A DNA stretch of 64,000 bases from positions 397,501 to 461,500 of the forward strand of contig JAIGNY010003797.1 of assembly GCA_020152595.1 (NCBI GenBank), read 5' to 3'. Shown here piece after piece: positions 36,501 through 48,500 of this stretch; within the stretch, counting starts at the first letter, position 1, and every line of letters begins with the position of its first letter. The DNA comes from Chiridota heheva (lineage: Eukaryota > Echinodermata > Holothuroidea > Apodida > Chiridotidae). A model generated the notes under the pieces. That model did not search any database and was not told the origin of the DNA. It was given only the letters and a program-made list of their open reading frames with translations. The position numbers were made by a program, and so were the translations under genes.

Positions 36501-39500
36501 TTTTCACATCAGCAGGGAATGGTTTTGGCAGACAAGATGCTGAAAGAAATTGGCAAAGAGGAAGCGCAGAAAAAATATAAAGTAAGACCAGTTGATTAAC
36601 ATAATGATTATGATTATAAGATTGAAAACTCATACTCCAGTATCCATCAAAAAAGATGCCCATGGCACAGCGACACAATGTAAACCATTCTGTTTGTTTT
36701 TTTAATGTACAATTTTGCCATGAATGTTTTAAAAACAGTTTTGACTCTACTTTCAAGGCTTAAGAAGTCCTTCATTGCCTGTCCTACTTTGCCATGAAGG
36801 ATTTTCAAACAGTTTTGATTTTACTTTCTCAGGAAAGAAGTCCATCATTGCCATCGGGGCAATTCATCCGATCTTACTTTTCATCGTTTTCTAATGATGG
36901 CATATCAAAAAAACAGGATGAGTACCAGGATGAAGAAGGGGAAAAGGAAGAAAGGTTGGTCATGTGACATCCTCAAAATAATTCATTCAGTACTATTTTG
37001 ACAATTGTTTTTGGTGTGGAATAAGTTGCATGTAATGTCTTTTGTATAACTTCTCATATAAAAGTAGAGTAATACATTTAGTTGCAAGGATGCAGTGAAG
37101 TAGCTTGTACTTATGTTAAAACCAGCTTAATGTCATTGGTGCATCTGAAAGATGACATACATTGCTATCAAATATTTCAGCAGAGTATTCTTACAGAGCA
37201 TTTGCAATCATGTCCAGGAGATTTTAAAATCTTTTTTCAACAGTGAAAATAAATCAGTTTAATATTTTTCAGCAGAATTCATAGATTTTCTGTTCCTATT
37301 GGAACATGCACTTCAGTGTAGGAATTATTTTCCACTTAAAGGATCTGTTCAGTGGTCAAGCAAGTTTATCTTTTATGAAAGTTTCATGAAAGAGGACTTT
37401 CAAAGATGTTGACCATCGCTGTCGTGGTGTCATTAAACCTCACCAAACAAAGAAACAATTTAAAAGACAAATAGTCTTGTATTTCTCTCATTCTTTCACT
37501 GTTTTCTTTCCTTCCTACCTCTAAAATGATCTAACCTCTCAGGCACAAATTGACCCTCGTTGTCATGGTACCGTTAAGCCCTCATCAAACAAACAAACAA
37601 TCTCTTTAAGAAATTTTTAAGTTGAAATTTCTGTGTGATTTGTGTAATGCTGAAACCAGACTATCTGTGATGTCACATCCTCACATTTCTCAAAATCTTA
37701 ATGTTTTTTTATTGTGAGATTATGTGGCTTAAAACGTTGGATATGTGAGGTAGTAGAAAAACACTATAGTGAAGTAACTGTAATTTACCCCCTGAAGAAA
37801 TTCTAAAGAAAAAAATCATTAACTAAAACTGTTTAATTTTTTGTTGTTGAAAATTCACCAAAAATTGTTAAGAAAGTGAAGATGAGGACTCAAGTCCTCT
37901 GCTGTAGACTTTCCGCTCCAGTCATTTCTACTCAAATTAAACTGAATTTTAAATGTGAATATCTCAAAATAACATATTGAAGTGGTTTCTTATCCATATA
38001 GTTTCTTTTAAAAGTCCTTTTTCGTATAAGTTATACATTCACAATTTTTGTTTTGGGATTGAAATATAGGCAAGAATTTGGTAGATGTTGTCTCATTGGA
38101 TAATTTTTTTCCATGTATTCAGGACTGGTTATTTAAAAGCTGTCAAAGCATTCCATAACGAGGAGTACTCGGGCATCATAGATGCATGCACAGAAGAGAT
38201 TAACAAGGAAGGGTCACATTTATCATACGCCCTTCTGATGAGGGCCACATTTCTGCTTCTTATGGGCCAATCGTTGGAAGCCAAGCCTGATCTTGATAGA
38301 CTTATAGCAATGGAAGAAAGCGAAAAGAAGGTAAGTAAGCCCTTACATGTATATGGACAGGTAGCAACAACTTGAGCTTTAATGGAAGACAACATGCTAT
38401 AAAATGCTATATGCTAATGGTTTGGATGGATTTAGCTTATGCATCGAAATCAGCTCAAAATAAACCATTTTACAGCATTTTTATTTTGGGGCATTTTTTA
38501 GAGCTGTTAACGTTTAGGGATTTTAGTGAACGTAAAAAGAGCGAGTGTGTATCATTTGCACGCGTTTAGTATCGTAATTTTTGGAAATACCTTACAATTT
38601 CTCCAAAATTACGATGCAAAGTAAAAAAAATCGCGCAACCAGTATGGCAAAAGTATTGACTCTATTGCCCAAGTAGATGCTTGAGTTTTGCTTTCCAAAT
38701 TGTAAAAAGTTTACTTCTACAGTATAGATAGTCATTTTTATGGAACATGCATGGAAATTCAGTTTAGAAAGAACAGATAACTTTCTTTTCAATGTCATTT
38801 AAACTCAACATCGCGTAACTTTTTTTGCCGTACTTGCTACTGCTGTCAAAGTTCCACTGAAAATCTTGCATACTAGGCCTATGATACCTCGTCGTAAACT
38901 ATTTCAAGACTACGCCACCACTCCGGAAATTCTGAAATATCAGTCCTCTCGAGAGAAAAAATGGGCGCCATCTTTACGAAGCACCTATAATTTAAGTTCT
39001 GTCACAACCTTTTAAAGTTTGTTTATTTTGCAATATTTGTTCTTTCTTGCAACATTTATTTTAAGTATTTTGACTGTTTGTTGGTCTATTTAACAGCTTG
39101 TAAAATGGGCCTTGATTGAGTGGGATTTAAAGCCTTATTAATTATGGCCTAAGCCTATTGTTAGTTTCACTGTTTACTGCTGCACATTCGCGGTGCATTT
39201 TACAACTTAGCCTACTCAGATTTCAGCTGGCGGGTCGGCAATGCTGGCCAAGCACTGCCTCTCTACTCTCTTGGCTTCCAACTTTGGTCATTTTGTAGGC
39301 ACCACAACCAGCATGATGCCCTTTCAACTTTCTTACTTAGCTCCAGAATGGCTTTCTTTCTTTCTGTACCTGCCAGTCCCAATGCAGAGAATAGCCTCCA
39401 AACAAATTGTGCCAGCAATCCGTGGTACTTAACTTCTACTGGGAACAACCCTGCCTGCAATCCTTTCTCTCTACAACTCTAAAGGAGCTCTGTGTACTTA

Positions 39501-42500
39501 TACTTTTCCCTTTCGTATGCATCATCACAGTGTTCTTCCCATGGTACTGTAAGCTCGATTATGATCAACTTTCTTGCTTCTTCAGACCAGAGAACTGCAT
39601 CCGGTCACAGCATTGTGACTACCACTGGGGAAAACTGAAGCTTCCTTCCCAAGTCAAATGTCAAATCACATGACCTTGCTTTCAGCAACAGACTGTGCCT
39701 CTGTGCTCGACGAGTCGGTGGTTTGTCCCATTCTTTGACAAAGTCTATTTTTGGTACATGGTGCTGTCTGCCTGTTCTTTTCGTGCGTCTTTTCTGCTCA
39801 AGGGTATGACCTAATGACTGCAGTACCTGGTCATGACGTCACCTATAGCTGCCCTGTTACAGGGCAATCTTACATACACTCAGTATGTGTGCCAGTGACC
39901 CTCTTTCTCCACACAGGCTGCACTTTGGGTCCTCTCTCATTCCATACTTGAAGAGGTTCACTGGCATTGGCAAAGTGTCGTAAACTGAACGAAGGAGAAA
40001 AGAAATTCTGAAAGGTTTCGTTTCCAAACATCTGACCATGACAACTTTCTGTCTGTTAGATCCCACTTTGTCCAGGCTCCTTGTGATCCAAGTTCAACGG
40101 CTCTTGATTTCCTGTTTTCGCCTTTCATCTTTAAGTATTAGTTTAGGCAAGATTAGGCTTCTATCTTGCTTCTATCAAATTTCTGTTGTAACGCAAGATT
40201 TGCTGAGAAGATTCCTAGCATTTGTTGTATTGCATATGTTTATAATGGGCAGATGTCAATGTCTTCCAAGACTGTATTAAAAACTGTCAAAATTTCAAGG
40301 TATTTTTGAATCTCTTATGAAAAAAATTCAAGAGAATATTAATGTTAGGCCATCCTGAAAAGATTGTTGGTTTGGTGTAATGCACTTGGTTGAACTAAAA
40401 CTTGGTAGGTACGTAGGTAGACAAACAAATTCAAGGTTTTGCGCTATCATTTCAGATAAAATCAAATAGGTAATAGAAAATAGATACCAATTTTGTTGGG
40501 CAGGTAGAGCTACTACAAACGAACAATTTTTTTAAGGATGGCCTTATGTAAGTAATTTAGGAAACTGTCCATTCCAGATAGCGAGGCAAATTGTGCAGTA
40601 TTTCCATATTTATTAAAGCAGTGTTTTTAGGTCCTATTTTATATGAGGGGAACATGGTTGGCCTGAGGACAGATTCTTTAAAGATTAACCAATCTGCTGG
40701 CAAAATTGTTTGAAGAAAAGAAGCAAAGAAAGATGTTGAGAAAAAATGCTTTTTAAGTTATACATAGAATTGTATATTTTGTCTTAAAATATAAAAAAAT
40801 GCTAGGTGTCACCAGCTCATTTAATTGATATGATTTATTGATTTAAAATCATATATTTTGTATAAAACAGATTTTTATTTTGAAAGATTTTCTTTTTTCT
40901 ATAGTTGAGGGCTAATGCGCTAATCAAGAGAGGCAGCATGCACATGCAGGAGGGCAACTCAACCGATGCCATGGATGACTTTGCAATGGCTGTTCGCATT
41001 GATCCTGATAATGCAGACATTTACCACCATCGAGGACAGGTGAGTGGTGGTAGAGTTTTAATTTGGGGGAGGCAGGTAGTTCAGTCGGCAGAGTATGCGA
41101 CTGAGATGCTGGATTCCCTAGGTTCGAGTCGAACAGCGATTTAACCTGCGATTTTTCCACAGGTATGCAGAACGATACACTGACATCAAGAGCAGAGGTT
41201 TGTCTTCTGCATCACACCTTCTCCCCAACTTGACCTTTGGGGAAAGTGGCCAATGGTAGGGTGGCACTCACCGTTTTTTGGAGGGGGCGTTAAGCCATTA
41301 GTCCTGATGGTAGAAGTTTCGCCCCCTGCCTGGTTCTCTGAACACTTCTGAAAAGAGCAGGATAATAACCCGGTGTTTATTCACCTCCCGTCCAGGCAAA
41401 TTTCTTGCGTCCACACTGAAAACAAGTCATATGTTAACTTACACATGCTTTTTCCTGCCATGTGCCTAAAACTGTCAAAACAACTTTCAAAGATTGTCAA
41501 GTTGCAAGTGTATCTATAAAAACATCTTGGGATCAGAAACTGTTCTGCTTGGATTATGATGAATTTAAAAGATTATATGAAAACTGACAGAAAATATCTC
41601 AGGAAAATATGTAAGAATGGGACTTGATGTTATATAACTTCAGGGAATTTGTGCAGTACATTTTGCCCCTCCTTTTACGTAGTGACGAACATTGTTTTTT
41701 ATTACCTTCGTATATCAATTCCGCATACTGGCGAATATCTTTTGGACTAATTATACGTAAAAGAAAAGTGATAAATACTATATCCATGATAATTTTCAGA
41801 ACTTTTATCTGTTGCCCTTCAACAAGGTGTAACTATTCTACCCTTCAGAATCACAATGAAAAGTAAATTTGAAAATTGAAATATTTTTGACAATGATTTT
41901 CTCAAAACTATGTTTTCCTACATTTGTCACTATGCGGAAAGAGGGGGCCATTTCCAATTAAAAAAGCTGAAACTGTTTGTTTAAAGTATTTATATACTTT
42001 TATCTGCAGAGTGGGAAGAATACAGATTTCCTTCACACTTTTAAAATCCTAATTGATGCACATAAGAGTCCAAAGACTACTTATTTGAGGGAGAAAAGTG
42101 GGACTTGCAGTGACATCTCTCAAGAGGCTTCCCATCTTAGTACTTTTAGTTTACATCATTTTTTGGTAGTGATTATTTTTGACCATCGAAATGTTTCTTG
42201 AGTTGTTGCTAATTTTTTCCAGCAGACGTCCTGTGCTGTTGCTGAAAGATAGTGTTGTTAGGAAGAAAGGTTGATAAACAAATATGAGAATAAGCAGATT
42301 AGTTGAATAAGTAGATCAGTTAAATAAGCAGATTAGTTGAATAAGTAGATTAGTTGAATAAGCAGATTAGTTGAAGATGTGAAACGTTTTGAGTAGGAGT
42401 TGTATTTTCCTTTGTAGTATTTTGTGCCAAACACTCAACTTCTGCCATGGAAGACTTTATTTGCTAGAATGAACAGAAAAAACTGGTGATTCTTTTTTTT

Positions 42501-45500
42501 TCCCTTCAAAATAATCTGCCATATTCAATTTACATCACTCCATGTCTTGACTTGTTCATTTCTCTCCTGAAATATTTACTGGGTGCCCATCCTTGACTTC
42601 TCTGAGGAAAGCCTTCAACCCAGTGATTTCTTGGCAGACTTCTTTAAGAATAAAGCCTACTAGTAAATAATGTATCACAATTTCTTCATGATATACATTG
42701 TAATTATTCCCCACTTCAACAGTCTTAGATACACATTCTTTAAAAACTCCTTCGTTCCTACCTCCTCCCTCTGGCTTTTAGCCCTTACACCCTCAACCCA
42801 CCTGATATCATTTTCATCTCTCTCCCTTCCATAACTCATTCCCTACCTCATCCCTCTGGCTGTTAACCCTTACACCCTCAACCCACCTGATATCATTTTA
42901 ATCTTTCTCCCTTCCATAACTCATTCCCTACCTCATTCCTCTGGCTGTTAACCCTTACACCCTCAACCCACCTGATATCATTTTCATCTCTCTCCCTTCC
43001 ATAACTCATTCCTTACCTCATCCCTCTGGCTGTTAACCCTTACACCCTTAACCCACTTGATATCATTTTAATCTCTCTCCCTTCCATAACTCATTCCCTA
43101 CCTCATCCCTCTGGCTTTTAGCCCTTACACCCTCAACCCACCTGATATCATTTTCATCTCTCTCCCTTCCATAACTCATTCCCTACCTCATCCCTCTGGC
43201 TCTTAGCCCTTATACCCTCAACCAACTTGATATCATTTTAATCTCTTTCCCTTCCATAACTCATTCCCTACCTCATCTCTCTGGCTTTTAGCCCTCTGGC
43301 ACCTCAACCCACCTGATATCATTTTCATCTCTCTCCCTTCCATAACTCATTCCCTACCTCATCCCTCTGGCTTTTAGCCCTTATACCCTCAACCCACTTG
43401 ATATCATTTTAATCTCTCTCCCTTCCATAACTCATTTCCCTCTGACTAACCCTACTTTCATCACCATAAGCTAGATTACCCTCAATTCACTATCAGTTAG
43501 AACTACTTTAACTTGCATGGCACACCTTTTTTAGCACTATTATACCAACTCTTGGCACATATGACTATATCAGTTAAGGTGTTGTTAAAGCAGCGCTCAA
43601 CCGAAAAGTGAGGGCGTATTTTGTTGGAGTCTCCAAAATAATCCACTGCGTGTCTTGGCATATCTTGTATAGGCGTTATGTACACAAAACAATCTGGATT
43701 TGAATATTCATAGATTTGCTGCACTGATGATGATACATATAGACCTAGGTGTGTAGCGAAATCGGCCGGTTGTTAGGACTTAGCAAAATGCACAGGAAGT
43801 TTATTTCATTATTATTTTCTCTCATAAACATGTCCACCCAATAAACTTTGCTTGGAGTTGGCGTTTTGTCATGGTTGGAATGCATTTCAATGGTCATTTG
43901 GTCATAATTCAGCTACAACTTCTTACATTGAGTCTTACTTGTGTCGTTAGGCAAGTGTAGCATTAGAACATGATATTTTGAAAAGGGGTTATTATTACAC
44001 TAACGTTTCAGTCCATTACTCATAGTCATACATGGCTACAGGACTAGCCTCAGGCCCACAGCCTCCTAGGCCTAGACTACTATATCAAGCTTTAAGTTTA
44101 ACATAGGCCCAATAATTTTGTCACTATCATCTGTACCGTACCAAGGCCTAACATGTGCAGAAGTTACACACAATGATGAACGTTCGAGAGCACTCAGCGA
44201 GTAAACAAACTTTCATTCAGATTACATCCTTGAAAAAAAACGGATTGTGAGATTTGATTGGATGTGGACGAAATGCCCACAAATTATCACAAAAAAGAGG
44301 CCCAAACAACCATCCTAATATACCATTATTAATTTCATAATATAGTTTCTTTTTAAGCATTGGTCATTCATATTATATGTTTGGAAATTACTCACCTAAT
44401 CATAGTTTTGATGTTTTGCTTCTAATCTACAGTTGAACCTCCTTCTTGAAAGAGTGAATGAAGCCGTCAAAGATTTTGAAAAGTGCAACCTCCTGAATCC
44501 TAACTTTGCCTTGGCCCATGCCCAGCACTGCTATGCACAGTACCGTCTGGCCATCTTCCAGCAGAGCCCCATGAAGATGCAGGAAGCTTTAACCACCCTG
44601 GAGCAGTGCACAGTCAAGTTCCCTGCTTGCGCCGAGGGATTTGCCCTGTATGCCCAGGTTAGATTTGCTCGGTTTTTTTTAAAGTCCTGATGTTTCAGTT
44701 GTTTTCACATTGTGGATGTATGATAGGTACACACATTAGAAAGCTTGGCGTTTGATTGTCCTGAAAGTAAATAAGGTTGCCTGTGGAATATTTTTGTACA
44801 CATGCATTGTAAAGTTTGCTGAAAACTTAAGTGCAGGTCAAGTACATATCATGGTTGCCCGGATAAGATTTTTGGTAGTCCGGGCAGCGGTACATATGAT
44901 TTGTCAAACCCTGTCGTGGGTAAGAGAGTTTGACTACATTGATAAAAGTGTTTCTTGCATTAAAACTGATTAGGTATCTTAGAAGATTTGCATTTTCTAT
45001 CTTGTTGCTGGCATTCATTTCTAATAAGGAGGGGGGGGGAGGCAGGGTTGCATTTCTATTTACTATTATTATTATTCATTTTCAAGGGCCAGACTAGAAA
45101 AGATTGCTTATTTCTGGTCCTTCATCTTCTTTCAGTTAGTTACCACATCACCTGTTTATAGCTATGTGTGTGTTCTATAATCGATGTTTCTTACAAAATG
45201 TTTTCCAATATTCCATTGTGCAAACTTCTTGCTATGATTTATGTATGTTTTTTTAAACTGATCTGAAGATAAAAATAAAACAAAATCCAATTAAAATCAA
45301 TTTTGAATTGATTATGATCGATTTAGATGATTAACGAACAGTTTTTAGCTCCACAACATCTACGTCGTTTAGGATATAAAGTGGGAAGAATCTGTAAACT
45401 TCTGTCACCCATTTTTGCAATGTATCTAGTCAGCGGGTTTTGGCCAGAAATTTGTGAAATTTGGCGGTATTGAAGTGCATGGAAATCTCCATGGAGTGTG

Positions 45501-48500
45501 TGTATTTTGTTTTTCATTTACTTCTTGCATACCTGAAATAGAGCAATTTTGATTTTCATGAAAATTTGCACTGTAGACTGAGAAAATATACGCTGATGCA
45601 TAAATAATGAATAATTCCATAAATACAAAAAACTGTGCATGCATGCAGCTATGCTATGTTGCTATGTGTAGCGGTTCATAATTATAATATGACACAGCCA
45701 CTTTGTCATTTTCTCCAACTCAAAGGCTGTTCTTACTTCTTTACTCAATCTTAAATGGGATAATCTCACATGCCACCTCCTCCTCCGGAAACTCCTTTCT
45801 CCCACCCTCTGCAGGAAAAGTATTCTTTTCTTCTGGATACCCAGCTATGTTGGCATCCCTGGCAATGACAGGGCTGATGCAGTCGCTAAGTATGCCCTTA
45901 ACCTCCTCCCTACCCCTTTTCCCAAAACCCTCTCTGACATCAAACCGCTTATCGCTTCCCTTGTTTGTGACCGCCAGCAAACCTCATGGAACTCCCAAAT
46001 TGATAACAAACTCCATGTCATCCAGCCCACAATTCGGATCAAATCCACCATCAACAACCTCTCTCGTATCGACAACGTTCATATTACCCGTCTTAGAATT
46101 GGTCACACTCACCTCACTCACTCCCACCTCCTTATTGGCTCCCCCAACCCCTCTGCAACAATTGCCATTGCACCCTCACAATCCATCACGTTCTCCTTGC
46201 TTGCCCCCTGTACAACCTTCCCAGAGCTTCCCTCGCTCCCCACAACTCAATTGCTGAGTTCTTCCAGAAAAATCCTCCAGATAAAATTATCTAATATTTA
46301 ATTTAATTCTCCTCTTCCACTCCCTCTCTACTTTGTTTTTGTTTTAACCATGCACCTGCCCTCTCGATCACAGCTTTCTGACCTTTTGTTCTTGAATTTC
46401 TTTTATTCTCCCCCTGTTTCCTTTTCTTCCTACCTCTGAAATGATCTGACCTCTCAGTCACAATTTGACCCTCGTCGTGGTGCCGTTAAGCCTTCATCAA
46501 ACAAAGAAACCATTGCTTACTTATTTCTCGGTGCTTATATAGAACAGAATCCTAAGCTTCTTTGCACTTTAACAGAACAAAACGAAACTCCATACGCAAA
46601 TAATCCAACAATAAGGTAAAAACCTTGCTAGAAGTGTTTCTTGAAGAACTGTTTTTTATTTTAAAGGGTATTGCATTCCACAGAGGTGGGCCGGCATGAT
46701 ATAAAGCTTGGTTCCCTACTTTTATGTTTTGAAGGGAAAGATAACTAGTGTGAGTTTGTCAGTTGAGGATCTCAAAGGTTGGTTGGGATAATAAATTGTG
46801 AATATGTCCTGAAAATAAGATGGTGTAAGCTTGTGAAAACATTTGAAGATATATGTCAGAAGGCGAAAATGTACTCTAAGATGATAAGAAATTGCAACAA
46901 ACCAACAAGTCTTCGTGCATAAGAAATTTAGTACCACCCTATTATGATTTAACTTGTCATTTGCAAGAGTTACATCGGGTATAAAGGGTCACAGGAAAAC
47001 TTGGCACAATCCCCTTCTATCCCTCACACCCACCCCAGTAATAATCAGTGCCGCCAAGAGGAGGCCCAGGGAAAACCCAAATGTACATGCGTATCATTTT
47101 TTTGAGGAGGAGGGGGGGCGGCAAAAACGATAAATGACCATAAAAAAGCATAGCCACAGGGCAAAAACCTCCAGTGAAAATCCAGGTATAAAATGGACTA
47201 AGAAGGCCTTAATTCTTTGCCCTTAAAATATTTTGAGATTTGAGTTACCCCTAAATATTACTTTACCTGGTCCTTGCTATTTATTCTCTTGGCAGCCCTG
47301 TAGACCTAATATTGATGCCTTAAAACCCAGCCACTGCGCTTGTTGCCACCAATCCACATTGCAAAATACACTATATTAGGTCCTATATTCCCACACGGGC
47401 TATTCTTGCGGTTGCATGTGTACATGTGTAAAATAAATCTGTGATGTGAACCAAGTGTTGACAATTGAACCAGAATAACTCTAAAACTTAAAAATGGGTT
47501 GGGCCATGCACCCCAACCAACCTTTGACACAAACCAGAAACAACCAACAATGATAAAAGCCATGGCAACATATATTTTCTTTTAACCCTTCATGACCCAC
47601 GGCGTTCAAAACTTTTTCCAAATTAATTTCCACAACTTTCCTTTCATTTTCTATGACTACAAGTTTGGTTTATATGAATGCTAAGACAATAAACTTTTCA
47701 ATAGAAAAAAAAAGTCAAAATAAAGAAAATATCAACATAAATATGAAAATTTGCACATTTTAGGGAAAAATTGGTTAAAATTGCTCCATTTTTTTGAGCT
47801 TCTATTTTTACTTTTTATTAATGAAAATGGAGGATTTTTGTACATATTTAGATTGTTTGTGAAATTTCCTTTCCAATAATAACAGTCTAAAAAATATTTC
47901 TCAAAGCAAAACATTCAAAAACTAGAATATTAGCACTCTCTAGAGTGCATACCTCCACCCCGTTGCAATTCCAACATGCCTAGAATTTAGAGTTCATTTG
48001 ATCTCTATACCTCTATACCTATTATAATCTACCTCAGAAATCCTAGGCCCACCAAGATTCATCCCCAAGTTTTGATCTGTAATGATCATTTGCAATCTGA
48101 ACACTTGAAGATTATCTTGTGACTGGATTTCTTTCAAGGCCATACCATTGTTTTCAGTTTTATTCAAGTGAAGCATCATTGTTTGAGCTCTATTCAGCCT
48201 GGATCCACATCCCATCATTTTCCATTCATGGCAGAAACCAACTGTTTCATTTTCTTTGATTCCAGAGAACACTTGATGTAAATCTCTTTTTTGAGTCAAG
48301 AAACTTGATTGTTTGTATCTTCATTCAGAGCACAAAGTCATTGTTCAGTTCAGCACATTCCATTGGAAAGTTTCAACTTCAGTCTTAACAACTTAGTCTT
48401 GACAGATGCCATCCTAAAACATCCCCACACCCCAATTTCTGCCCTTCCCCTGTTCCAAGTAGTCCCAAATTTGAATCTCTTCCTCCGTAAACAGTAACAA

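Larger units (their letters stand above)
38331..40904 (+). other. TOMM70 intron 6 (2.6 kb)
   Basis: Phase 0. Filled largely by an inverted hAT-like element (38499-39226) joined to a non-LTR retroelement fragment (39228-40130). AT-rich remainder. Confidence 0.88.
41040..44432 (+). other. TOMM70 intron 7 (3.4 kb)
   Basis: Phase 0. Contains SINE B (41068-41398), a small 18-bp array (42289-42376) and the 85-bp satellite (42752-43440). Sequence after 43545 (AACTCTTGGCACATATGACT, then GTTAAGGTG) resembles 34470-34530, likely another repeat end. Confidence 0.88.

Noticed and set aside
36955..36960. Alternative donor four bases downstream for TOMM70 exon 5
   Set aside because: It changes the junction phase and breaks the reading frame into exon 6.
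41068..41140. tRNA gene
   Set aside because: A and B boxes are present but the acceptor stem and cloverleaf pairing are not, and a 300-bp body is shared with another locus; it is a SINE head. The same applies to 3530-3606, 18960-19014, 33485-33581 and 53330-53385.
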